Assembly: GCA_037355855.1 (NCBI GenBank)
Contig: CM074759.1
Coordinates: forward strand, 930,001-994,000
DNA length: 64,000 bases
DNA from: Pseudo-nitzschia pungens
Taxonomy: Eukaryota; Bacillariophyta; Bacillariophyceae; Bacillariales; Bacillariaceae
Reading direction: 5' to 3'
Shown: piece by piece, positions 11,456-22,043 of the stretch
Layout: the number at the start of each line of letters is the position of its first letter
Numbering within the stretch: the stretch's first letter is position 1
Program-made: the position numbers and the translations under genes
Notes under the pieces: generated by a model
Database searches by the model: none
What the model was told of the DNA's origin: nothing
What the model saw: only the letters and a program-made list of their open reading frames with translations

Positions 11456-13589
11456 CTAGTTTTCAGATAAACTAAGTTTCACCCGAAGGATTCCACGTTC
11501 CTTCTGCCCGTTCCGAAGCGTTAGAAATAGGGAGTGTGCCTTTGGGTTATGGAAAATGTCGAGGTGCACCGCGGAACTCCCAATAAAGTCATCGTCGGCT
11601 CTCAGGACGACAGACATCATCCACGACACGGTCAGACCAAGAAGGATATAACACGTCAAAGCGATGATCGCCGTCTTCCACCACCACTGTTCGGTCGACA
11701 TTCTTTCGTTGAACAGGAAATCGGTGATGCCCAACACGTGAGCACCGATTAGGGCGCACGCAAACAAACCGGTCAAAAGTCGGAACACCTCCAACGCGAT
11801 ACCCCACTTTCCACAATCTGCATCCCATGCTTCCACTAACAGCATTTGATTCCTCACGTCGGAGTTTCTGTAATTGCCGCTTGTTTCTACTGTTCCACTC
11901 CGGAGAGGCATTTCGAATAATTCATTCCATTCTGGCTCAAGTGTCCGATAAGCAATACTTGATGTCAATATTTGGCCGAGAGGTTTCAGTCTCGTCAATT
12001 CTACTAGATGGAGGAAAGAACCTCGACGTGCGGGCGATGGCGTGCAATCCGTCAACGACTTTGATCTCTCACAAACCAGTGAAAACTGGACGTAACAATC
12101 TGCCTTGCCGTTCGAATCCATTATCGGCAGCCTACCACGGAGACCACGTTTGGTGCCGATCAGAAGAATGTTCAAAAATTTTGGTTGAAAAGAGATCACC
12201 GGGGCTGCGCGTTCGAGAAGCATCGCGACGGAGTCTTGGTCTAGGTTCGCTTCCAATTCTTTCATCCCTTCGCTACCTAACATCCATTTTGATAATTGAT
12301 AAAGGATTTCGTCGGCTGCCGATGACATTCGGTCTGTTCTTTTTTTGGTGTCCGTGTAATCGTATTCCCAATAACTTTGAGTGGTCACAGAATTCGGGGA
12401 CACAAATGAATTTCTCTTGACAGGATCATTTTGGGTACCAAATTTTAGAAGAGCAATTTGATCAGTGATGACGCTTCCACCTATGTCTATCATTGAATCC
12501 AGTTGGTTTTGAGCATAGCTGTCGTGGCAACTGTCCAGTATATTTGCGAATGACGGTAACCAATAAGACAATCGCATTCTTAATCTGCGGTACAAAGTGT
12601 TTGCGCCACCGAAAAAAATGAGCCATATGATGGTTACCAACTTAGTTTGGTAGTAAAAGCGAAAATTGGAGAGCAAAACACTAGCAAAGGTTCGTTCCAA
12701 AATCATAGATCCTACAAAAATTACCCAGAATGTCAACCACTGTTGATCATCATCCCCGCCTGGTGTTTCTATTGCCATGATCGATTGATATCCACCGTAC
12801 AAAAAGGACAAAACCCAGCCGAGAATTTCGGCAATTCTACCGAATCCACTTGGTTGGGCAATACAGTATGGACCTGCATTGGGCTCATCGCACCGTTTTC
12901 GTTGCAGTAAAGCGGCCGCCATAGCAGCTGTGTGCCGACTTGCTGTGTTTCTCATATGCAGCCATCGTCCTAGACCAGGCCTTTGATATTTTCGTTCCGA
13001 ATAATGAAGGCCAAACAAACATCCAATGCAGGGTGAGGTGCTTTGTGTAATGCATTTGCGACCTGAAACGTTGAACGCCTTTCTCGACTTTGCGCTTCAT
13101 TAGATTTTCAGACGAGAATTTCTTCACCTACTTTAGTTCGCAAGAATAATTGTACCCAAATTTTGGTCTAGATTTTCGGCAGAATTTCTTTGGTTCGCAA
13201 GAAAACAGAGGGCCCTTTTTGCAATCAACCTCATTCAAAAGGTCTCCCTTCGACTCGTCGTCCGCGGCGCAATAACCTGCCACTACACAAGGAAAATCTC
13301 CTGTCTCCTCGTACACGTCCTTGATAGATTTACACATTTCTGTGCATTTCGGAGTTCCTAAGCAGACCCAAGAGCAGGGAACTGCTTCAAATCCTTCACG
13401 CCCCTTCAACAGACTTTCCATTATATCAAAGCACAGATTGCATGTTGTATATTCGTCATTTGCCTTCCTGCCTGGCAAAACTGTGGTCCCTACCAACCGA
13501 ACGAGTTTGATAAGCACCCCTACATCATCGAATAGGTTTAAAAAGGCCCAGCCGTAGACAAATGGTTTCAATAGTTGCAGAAACATCAT
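11456..13589 (-). CDS. Saposin-like / HVA22 (TB2/DP1) / C2 membrane protein
   Basis: Two open frames read as one gene. The first (13589 to 13132, starting ATG ATG) encodes a Cys-rich region with CNLC, CSWVC, CTEMC and CVVAGYC, resembling a saposin-type fold. The second (13094 to 11456) opens with more cysteines (CIGC) and continues into a TB2/DP1/HVA22-like segment (about residues 236-328: ILGWVLSFLYGGYQS to NTLYRRLRMRL), then a C2-like domain with MDSNGKADCYV, LEPEWNE, EAWDAD and DDFIGSS. Between EAWDAD and DDFIG there is an insertion of about 73 residues with two membrane helices. TB2/DP1/HVA22 proteins shape ER membranes and C2 domains bind lipid, often with calcium. The join used here needs a 37-base GT-AG intron (13131-13095; phase fits; 698 aa), which is unusually short, so the exact junction is uncertain and a frameshift is possible. 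Confidence 0.7.
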
Positions 13590-13987
13590 TATTTAAGGTG
13601 GATCAACAGTTCGACCTCGCCTACCGAGGCGTTCGGTGTTTCCCATTCCAAACATTATACCAACTCGTCTAGCGCGTAGCGAAACTTCTAATCGGGGGCA
13701 AAACTGCCTTGATCATGGTGTCACATCCCGCGTATTATTTTTCATGTGCGAGTATGAAGTGCGTACGGTAATCTTACTCCGAAAAATGCAATGCTCCTTT
13801 TCTATTGGAAGTTACATAATTACTTAGTAAATACTTCTGTTGTTCAAAATCGCTCCAAAAAGTCTTTTTAATCAGTTATTCTACGAATCTTGTCTCAAAA
13901 GGGGCCTATTAGGGCCTTCGGTGTTGAATGGATCTTTCGCGGATTTTCTCATTTTGGAAGGTTTCCATTCCCTTCGAAAAATATCAC

Positions 13988-14652
13988 GTACCCGTGAAAA
14001 ACTAAAATGAATCACGTCGGAGTGACAGATTGTTGCCTCACTATCTGACCAAATACCTCCTCCCAGTAACGGAAACCTCCTCAACGAAAGTTACAACCTA
14101 TTCGTAAACACTATAAACCGACTGTTTGCAACAACTCCTGTTGAAATCAGTGACTTACATCCATAGCTTTGGCCCCCTGTAGTTAGTGGTTTTTTCAAAA
14201 AATGGCCAAAAATTGATCCATCATGGTAAATGTAGACACTGGTACATTTTCTACACGGGACCATACGATCGAGTGACAGCATCTACATTTTCTACACGCC
14301 GAGTGACAGCATGTTGAACGAAAAAAAACTGAATTCGAAACGAAACGAAAAAAATGAGTTCTGTTTTTTGCTATGCGCGCAAGCCGAAAAACTATGCCGG
14401 CTCGATGCTGTCACTCGAAAACACATAATTTTCGGCCCAATTTCTGTATTCGAGAGCTTACTAAGGGAAGAATAAGCAATGTTGTTTAAAAGTGAATATA
14501 GAGCATTGTAGAGTAGAGTGTTAGCTAACAGACGATGTCTTTACTTTGAACAGAGGTGGTGTATGCAAGGAGATATTCCAAAAAGCAAAGATGCTGTCAC
14601 TCGACGTGATTCATTATGGTAAACGTGATTCATTATAGTTTTTCACGGGTAC
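13988..14652. mobile_element. Non-autonomous inverted-repeat element (665 bp)
   Basis: The left end at 13988-14016 (starting GTACCCGTGAAAAACTA) is the reverse complement of 14624-14652 with one mismatch in 29. Further in, GTCGGAGTGACAG on the left faces CTGTCACTCGAC on the right, and the GAGTGACAGCAT motif recurs twice forward (near 14272 and 14301) and twice inverted (near 14405 and 14591). There is no coding frame and no clear target duplication. It is probably a foldback or MITE-type element of unknown superfamily. Confidence 0.65.
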
Positions 14653-15819
14653 CGGTGAAGTATTTTTTGGTATTTTTTGTATTATTTCATGGTTTACTTC
14701 ACACAATTCAAAATCATGAGTGTCTTGTTTCTTTTATTAACACAGTGTTTTGCAGCAACATGGCAATTTTTTTTTTCAACAAAAAAGCTCTGAAACTTGA
14801 ATTTATGTATGGCCCAATCGCCTGGGTAAAGGAAATTACAATGGTGAGATTCCCTACTAGAACTTCTTGTTGTTACACAGGAGTCTGGAACAATGAAAGA
14901 GTTTGTGAGGAATGAAATGGAATGGAATGGCAATTACTACTACTAATACTACTACCACTTCTTCTTTGAAGATTCAGCCATTACTACTACTAGTTCTTGA
15001 TTCTTGATCAATTGCAATAACAACTCTGTGGTACTTGTGTCAACGCAAAGAGCAGCAGTAGTAACAACAGTGGTGCACCAAGGAGGAGTGCTGGCAACGA
15101 CTAAGAAGGTGGTGACAACAAGAAGGGATCATAGTAGTATCAGCATACTAGTAGTAGTACTACAGATAGAACTATTACATACACTACTAGGAGCACACTA
15201 GCTACCACTCTAGAGGTACATTACAGGTCTCAGGTATTGATGCTGGGCATGATGTGTTGTTTTAGGCTTTTATAAACTGCTGAGAGTAACTTACTGGTAG
15301 ATTTTCCAAAGAGTGAAAGCTTAGATGGAGCTCCAATACAGAGAACATCTGTATCAATGGTTCGTTAGTACGGGGTCAGGGTTTGTACTATGTATAGTAC
15401 TAAATCCTACGTATGAACCAAACCTGTTACTAACATGCTGTAGGGTCAGTATTGGAGCATACGCTATTCTGTATAGCTTGCTTGCTGCAGATGCTTGCTA
15501 ACTGCAGGGCAGAGCATGATACGATTCCAGTATATATTGTACATGCTGACTGTGCCCTGCAGTAGTTGCATACATACTGTAGTATAGAGCTCGTAGCATA
15601 GAGCTCTAGTAGCATATGACTCAATACATTCCATAGAAGCACTGCTCAATTCTGTGCTAGAGTATGTACCCATTGTACATAATCCTATTGTTGGGCCAGC
15701 AGCAGTAGCACGTAACATACCGGTGAAATATCTTCATACAAGCAACAAGCCCAACATTTGGAGATAGCTAGTTACAGTAGTACTAGTACTAGTACTAGTA
15801 CTAGTTCAAGTTTCAAGAC

Positions 15820-16054
15820 CCACCAAACATTGCTTCCCGTTGGCAAAAAATATAGAAACATTGAACTACTATCAAATCCAGAGCAAGATCACGGTGACAA
15901 TATTGTGCTACCAGTAGTAACAAAACAGGCAGTGAGAATAATGGTGAATTGGCTGGTGAATGACCTTTTGTTTCAACAAGGAGCACCAGAAGTAGATGTT
16001 TCTTTGCGCGACTTCTGGATGGAATACACGTGGGTACTCGAAGGTAAGGGTAAG
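15820..16054 (+). other. Possible orphan exon or gene remnant
   Basis: An open stretch encodes a protein-like sequence (IVLPVVTKQAVRIMVNWLVN, later SLRDFWMEYTWVLEG) and stops at a consensus-like donor, GTAAGG. Upstream it runs into a CTAGTA microsatellite and lacks an ATG. No acceptor-linked exon is visible within a few kb. It could be the remnant of a decayed gene or chance. I do not recognise the sequence. Confidence 0.25.
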
Positions 16055-17144
16055 GTAAGGTTAAGGTTCTTTACCGCGTAAGAAATAATAAGAATACTTC
16101 TGATACGGTACCGTACCTGGTACTGCAATAAATAATAGTAGTAAGAGAGTAAGGTTTAGTAAAATCTTAGAAATAATGGAAGTTCCACTGGTGATTGTCA
16201 AACAGGACGAGAGGGTGACAACATCATCATGATCTCAACAGTAAGGTTAATTACGGTACCGTAATAACCTTACCGTACAAATAGAACATTGGAAACTGCA
16301 TATTACAAGTACGATATGTATTACATCCTCGTACGTACGTACTCATACCCTTCGCTTTTCATGTCTTCTTCCGTTGAATTCATCGGAAATCGTGACTCAG
16401 ATATCTTTCGATCTGACTCATCTCCTTGTTCCATGAACGAAGTATTGTGATGTTCGTAGTACAAGAGAATTCCGACGTTGAAAACAAGAATCAGTTCTTA
16501 CTAAGTACGTTACGTACAGACCCGTATTTGTGTTTCCCTGTGATTATAAAAATAGTGTCGAGCGACGACACTCCCCTTCTGCTGCTAGTAAGTACGCAGA
16601 AGCCCAACCCATTTTAGTAGTATTCTCGATTTGGAAAGTCATTTAACGATGTGAGTTCAATTCCTTAGTTGACTTTCGAACGCCTTAATTCCTTCCAGTG
16701 TCGTGTCCCGCGCAACTTCAATGTGTTACATTCGTTGAGGTTTTATTAATTAACGAATTTAGTTTCGTTTTATCACACAGTGTTCTGCTGCGTATTCGTG
16801 GGGATCATAGGACTTAGAGGTTCTGGATCCCGCCGCGGTTTGATTGCAGGGCTGCCGGTTCAATCAAGTAACCTTACGGTAACCTTCCCGGGTACAGTAA
16901 GATTAGCCTTCTAATCTTACTAGTGCATGCATGAGAGTGAGTGAGTCGTCAAAAAAACAAAAATACTACGTACGGTAATGTAATAAGCAAGCCGCTCATT
17001 CTCTGTTCTTTTTTTTTGTCAGTGAGGAACTCGTTGGAGTTTGTCGAACAAACAAACTTCTTCTCTTTTTGAGCTTGAGGTTCATCAAGGTTCATTCTCG
17101 GGAGTAATCTTACTTTTGATACATTCTAGTCATTGACTAGGTAT

Positions 17145-17182
17145 TGTGTCGTGTCGTGTCGTGTCGTGTCGTGTCCTGTCGT
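17145..17182. repeat. GTGTC pentanucleotide microsatellite
   Basis: Seven near-perfect GTGTC units lie about 200 bases upstream of the aldehyde dehydrogenase start. A closely similar run lies in the second intron of the PAP2 gene (about 5637-5740). Confidence 0.8.
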
Positions 17183-17385
17183 GCCCCACGTGCCGGCCAC
17201 AACATACAACATCCGTACAGTAATAATAATCTCTTCTCATTGCGCCGATAGCCAAAAGCCAAAAGCCAACAGCCTAAAGCCAAAAGCCATAATAATACCA
17301 GTAGTGTACAATACAATACTCGACAGAAGACGCTTTGTTTTCGATACACAATCGTTGAGTTTACCACCTTATCATCACAGCAACC

Positions 17386-19432
17386 ATGGACGCAGCAAAG
17401 GGGATCAACGAGGAGGGTTTCGACAAACTCCTAGCGGTCGCATCGAAACGAGCGGAATGGGCAAACCTCCCGGACACCGAGAAACTGGCGATTCTCGAAG
17501 AAATCAATCGCATCATCACGAAGGACGTGGAATTCGGAGAATGGCAGTCGTTCGGGAACACCACGGCGGAAATGATGGGTTTCGACCCGATCGAGACGGA
17601 TGAAGGAGCGTGCGAAGCGACGTCGCAGGCAATGGCCATGTCGCTGACCGCAAAGGGCCAAATCGACAGCCTCATCTCGGTGTACAAGATCCGTGTGGGC
17701 CTGGCCGAACCTCCCAAGATGCTCACGAAAGGAAACTTCGAAACCCGAAAGACGATCAATGGCCAGGTAGCGGTCACGACGTTCCCGAGCCTTCCCGGGG
17801 ACAGCATGAGCTTTGCGTCTCACGTGCGCGTCGAGGCCTGGCTGGACAAATCGAAGGTCGAGGAAGAATCCCAGGTGGAAGCATTCGCCTTTGACAAGGC
17901 CTGGGATCGCTCCGCCGGTGACGAGGGGGCTTTGATGATTGTGCTGGGAGCGGGAAACCAGTCGATTCTGACGTTTGTGGATATCTTGGACGCCATGTAC
18001 ACGCGCAGGTACGTCGTGTACCTGAAGCAACACCCGATTCGCAACTATGTCAACAAATTACTGGAGCGGCTCCTGGCCCCTCTCGTATCTCGTGGGTACG
18101 TGGCATTCGAAGAACACACGACGAACGAGCGTTGCTCGGCGTTGGTTTATCATCCGGAGGTGGGTGCGCTCCACATCACGGGGGGAAAGGCCACCCACGA
18201 TTTGTTGGTGTGGGGAGCCCATCCGAAAGAACGAGAACGGAATCTCGAGGCAAACACGCCCAAGATCGAAAACGTCACGTCCGAACTCGGTGCCGTGACG
18301 CCCTGGGTAGTTGTTCCCGGAAACTACACCGGGGCGGAGTTGGAATCGCAAGCGAAGACTCTCGCAGCCTTCGGTACGTAACGAGTGACCGACGATTGAT
18401 TCGGACCGGTGCGATGCGCATGGATGGATGCAATGGTGTTTGAGAATTACCGCTCACGTTCGTCTCGTGCGCTCCGTTTTGTATCGTGACGCAATGCGAC
18501 GCAACGAAGTATTTGCAAATGCATCGTGCAACTGCAATGCTCCAAAATGTGTCGTGGTAGCCGACGAATGGGACCAGAAGGAAGACTTTCTCGAAATCGT
18601 GTATCAATCCCTATCGAATCATCCCCTGCCGGTGCCGTATTATCCCAACACGGAGCAACGTTGGAAGACATTCGAGGAACAATATCCGGATGCGATCAAA
18701 ATCGAGTCGAAGTCGGGAATGGGAATCGCGGAACGAAAGCTCTCCGCGGGAGGACTCAACAAGGAGCCCCTCTTGCTGCCGTATCTGAAAATCGATACGG
18801 TCGTAGATCTGGAGTCGGAATCCGGAAGAGAGGCCGCAGAGAAAGAATTTGCTTTCATCAACGAACCATTTGCTCCCGTCCTCACGATTACCAGTCTCAA
18901 GGGGACCAGCCAGAAGAGTCTCATGGAGTTTGCAACGACTGCCTCGACGTTTTGTAACGAGTATCTGTATGGCACTCTCTCGGGGAGTATAACAGCTCCA
19001 CCATCCTTGCTCGACGATGCCAGTGTTCAAACGCTCATCGCTAACATGAAGTACGGGGGCATCGGTGTCAATGTCTGGGGTGGCTTTGCTTATGTGACCC
19101 GTCATGCCGGCATGTGGGGTGCCTTCCCGGGTGAAACCCTCGACGCCGTACAATCTGGTATCGGAAGAGTGGGCAACACAATAGCGATAGCTCATCTCGA
19201 GAAGGCTGTGGTGATAGCTCCCATCGTTCATCCATCCAATATCATCCTCAACGATGACTTTAAGCAGGAAAAACGAAAATTGGAGGCCGTTGCAAAGTTC
19301 TTTTTGTACAAGAAGATTGGTGATTTCATTGAAATGATGAGCGCCGCCACCGGTGTTGACTTGGTCAAGGTGGGATTGCTATTTGGAACCGTGGCCGTTG
19401 CTGGCTGTGCATACTTGATTAGAAGAAAATAA
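17386..19432 (+). CDS. Tail-anchored aldehyde dehydrogenase-family protein
   Basis: Predicted NAD(P)-dependent aldehyde oxidation; substrate unknown. I join exon 17386-18373 to 18510-19432 (GT-AG intron, phase kept), giving 636 aa. Features of the superfamily are visible: a Rossmann-type segment (GALMIVLGAGN, then the nucleotide-site region ALHITGG), the conserved Glu in ELGAVTPW (about residue 300), and the catalytic-cysteine region NASCNCNAPK, where the second Cys (about C338) aligns with the nucleophile. The join restores the normal spacing between QAKTLAAF and this cysteine; the intron reading through instead hits a stop. The last 25 residues (VGLLFGTVAVAGCAYLIRRK) form one hydrophobic helix followed by basic residues, a typical tail anchor, as in microsomal fatty-aldehyde dehydrogenases. 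Endomembrane or peroxisomal location is inferred. The family is fairly divergent, and the N terminus is unlike classical members. Confidence 0.8.
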
Positions 19433-19697
19433 TGATACTGTACTAATAATAACACTATTCGTGCGACGTGTTCGGTTAGAGATGGTAGCGGAAACTGCGA
19501 CAGCGAATGGAAGAGAGCAATGTGTAATATTTACATCACTATTAAATAAATATTATGATATAATAATATTAATAAATACTATAACAAAATTGATAATAAT
19601 ATTATGATACAACATACGTACACAGCAACAGTGTCGAACGAAATCAGAGGAAAATCTTTGTCAATCGACCATTCGAAAGGTGGATTCTAATTATTAT

Positions 19698-22043
19698 CTA
19701 TGAACTACCACGAATCAAAGAAAGGGCCAAATCTTCTTGCTGAGCAACATCCATTCCATCGCTATCGCTATCACTGTCGCTGTCACTACCCTCGTCGTCG
19801 CTCGAAGATGCGCCCGAGGACGAGTCAGATGACGACGACTGCGAATCACTTTCGTCCGTGCTCCTCGTGGTAGCCAGTGTGGCCACTTGCACATCTCCTT
19901 CCCCTTCCTCTGTAGAACGCGCATCCTTGTCGTGCATGCGTTTCTTCCTGTGCTTTGCACGAATGCGCTCTCTTTCTTCTTCCTTATCAAGATCCTTGGT
20001 TTTCTCTAATCGCTGTCGAACTCGTTCCATGTAGCCATCATTGGCTCCTCTCAGAGCTTCGGCTACATCCTCATCGTCAACACTACCCGCATCGCTGCCG
20101 CTATCACTGTCGGGTTTGGCTTCGAAGATCGCGGGTTGGATTGATCCGTCTTCTCCGAAAATTGTGTGCTTGTTTTCGCTGGAGTTTCCTCCGTCGATTC
20201 GAATCTTTTTCGGTTTGCGAGTTTTTGTCGATTCCAATGGAACGGCATCCTCTTCGGCAATATCGGTGGCTTCGTGTCTCGCCTTGACGACCAACAGGTC
20301 ATCGTCCCCATCTTCTTCTCCTTCGTCGCGAGCCGTCTCGTTATTTTCTTCTTCCTGTTGTCGTTTTCTCTTCTTCTTCTTCTTTTCTTCCTTCTCCAAT
20401 CGAATTTGTTCCTTCAGTTTTTGAAGTTTCCGATTCACGTTTTTCGTTGTTCGCAAATCATCACGACTAGAAACATTTTCCAATACCTTCTCGAGGTCGC
20501 CCGGAATGTTGGGCAATCCAAGAGAATTGGCATATTCCTCGAGATGCAGCTTGCGTATTTTTAAGTTGTTCCAAATCCCATCCTTGGGCAGGAGAGACAT
20601 AGACCGAACGTACGACCAAAACGCTTTCTTCGCCAATGCATACAAAGTGCTGTGCTCGGCTACCAACGACGCCGCCCTCTGCGTCACCAGCATGGTTTTC
20701 GTGGGATTGATGGATTTCTTTTGGAGGTTGGCCTTGAGTCTTTGTTCCTTTTCGTTTTTGTTGTTTCGCACAAATGAGTCCTCCTCTGCTGGATCCAGCA
20801 ACAGCAACGCCTGCCCGTCTTGTTGGAATCGAGCGGTTCGTCCAACTCGATGGACATACATGTCGTAGTCCTCGGGTGCATCCACCTGGACAACCCAATC
20901 TACCGACGGAAAGTCGAGACCACGACTAGCCACATCCGTTGCAAACATCACCGAATGTGGTGTTGTAGTGAATTTGTCATAAACTTGAAGTCGTTTCGTC
21001 TGGGAGAGTTTCCCGTGAATGGCCAACACACTCAAACCGGGTCTCAGTCGACAAAATAAGTCCCATGCATGCCTCACTTGACTACATGTCGCAAAGAATA
21101 CTATCGTTTTGCATTTCAGATGAGTTTTCAAAAAAGAATACAAACAGTTGAGCTTGTGTTCAACAGGGACCAAGACGTAAGCCTGCTTCAGTCGGTCTGG
21201 TGTTGTCGCGGCATCTTCGTCGTGAACGCCGACGTACTCAACGGTTTTTCGATTGATACTCAACGTGGCCAAATGCTTGACGTCTTTTGTCTGGGTTGCA
21301 CTGAACAATAAGGTTTGCCTTGCTTGTCCTTGTGGCAGGTAGTCCAGAATTCTCACCAATTGATCCCGGAATCCCATGTCCAAAATACGGTCGGCTTCGT
21401 CCAAAACCAACATTTGTAGCGAATCAACGTTGAAATATGGTGTTTGCTCCAGATGTTGTAACAGTCGACCCGGTGTGCAAATCAGGATATTGGTCGTTGG
21501 AATCGATTGTTGTTCTCGAATAAAATCATTAGATTCAATGTTTTGTTTGTTTTTGTGCCGTCCTCCCATCAATAATCCCAATGAAAAAGTGTGTTGTTGT
21601 CCAACTTTTCGCAAGACAGCGAATATTTGACCTGCCAATTCTCGAGTAGGAGACAATACAATTGCACCCACACCATCTTGAGGTGTCCAGCGCTGTCGAT
21701 AGAGTAATTCCAACAAAGGAATCAGAAAGGCTAGGGTTTTGCCCGAACCCGTCTTCGCAGCACCCAAGATATCACGACCAGCAAGGGCATGCGGAACACT
21801 CCCCGCCTGAATGGCTGTCATGGTGGTGTATCCATTATTCTCTAGGCCTTGTAGTGTCGCACGGGACAGGGGTTGGGATGCAAATGACACTACAGAGTTT
21901 TTGGCATGGGCAAGGCTACCCCGTGCGGGAGTCTCCTCTTCGATGCGAGCATTGAGCGTAGCAATTTCCTCGGCGGGAGAGATCTTCTTGAAATTCTTTT
22001 TTCTTCTCCGTTGCGATTGTTGATTCTGGTATTGCGACGACAT
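19698..22043 (-). CDS. DDX10: DEAD-box RNA helicase, DDX10/Dbp4 type
   Basis: ATP-dependent RNA helicase expected to act in nucleolar processing of small-subunit rRNA. Single exon, 781 aa. Helicase motifs are intact and ordered: the Q-motif region (PLSRATLQGL ... TTMTAIQ), motif I AAKTGSGKT, Ia PTRELAGQ, II DEAD in VLDEADRILDMGF, III SAT in LFSATQT, V region ATDVASRGLDF, and VI HRVGRTAR. The phrase DILGAAKTGSGKTLAF and the segment LYRQRW after it are typical of the DDX10/Dbp4 branch, as is the downstream DUF4217-like region (AFWSYVRSMSLLP ... SLGLPNIP). The C terminus is a long charged tail with Lys-rich, acidic and Ser/Asp-repeat stretches, common in nucleolar proteins. The start ATG lies directly before the basic QRRRKKNFKK leader. 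Gene assignment is by motif, not by search. Confidence 0.93.
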   Translation of the reverse strand: MSSQYQNQQSQRRRKKNFKKISPAEEIATLNARIEEETPARGSLAHAKNSVVSFASQPLSRATLQGLENNGYTTMTAIQAGSVPHALAGRDILGAAKTGSGKTLAFLIPLLELLYRQRWTPQDGVGAIVLSPTRELAGQIFAVLRKVGQQHTFSLGLLMGGRHKNKQNIESNDFIREQQSIPTTNILICTPGRLLQHLEQTPYFNVDSLQMLVLDEADRILDMGFRDQLVRILDYLPQGQARQTLLFSATQTKDVKHLATLSINRKTVEYVGVHDEDAATTPDRLKQAYVLVPVEHKLNCLYSFLKTHLKCKTIVFFATCSQVRHAWDLFCRLRPGLSVLAIHGKLSQTKRLQVYDKFTTTPHSVMFATDVASRGLDFPSVDWVVQVDAPEDYDMYVHRVGRTARFQQDGQALLLLDPAEEDSFVRNNKNEKEQRLKANLQKKSINPTKTMLVTQRAASLVAEHSTLYALAKKAFWSYVRSMSLLPKDGIWNNLKIRKLHLEEYANSLGLPNIPGDLEKVLENVSSRDDLRTTKNVNRKLQKLKEQIRLEKEEKKKKKRKRQQEEENNETARDEGEEDGDDDLLVVKARHEATDIAEEDAVPLESTKTRKPKKIRIDGGNSSENKHTIFGEDGSIQPAIFEAKPDSDSGSDAGSVDDEDVAEALRGANDGYMERVRQRLEKTKDLDKEEERERIRAKHRKKRMHDKDARSTEEGEGDVQVATLATTRSTDESDSQSSSSDSSSGASSSDDEGSDSDSDSDSDGMDVAQQEDLALSLIRGSS

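Larger units (their letters stand above)
13590..17385. other. Intergenic DNA with repeats and one possible orphan exon
   Basis: A 3.8-kb gap. It holds an inverted-repeat element (13988-14652), CTAGTA microsatellites, a GTGTC run (17145-17182), AGCCAAA repeats (17250-17289) and many CCGTAAGG-like motifs. A protein-like open stretch at about 15820-16054 ends at a good donor (CTCGAAG then GTAAGG) but has no visible partner. I could not build a gene here. Confidence 0.6.

Noticed and set aside
16800..16870. A GC-rich stretch that looked like a possible tRNA gene
   Set aside because: The T-arm consensus and the paired acceptor stem are not present.
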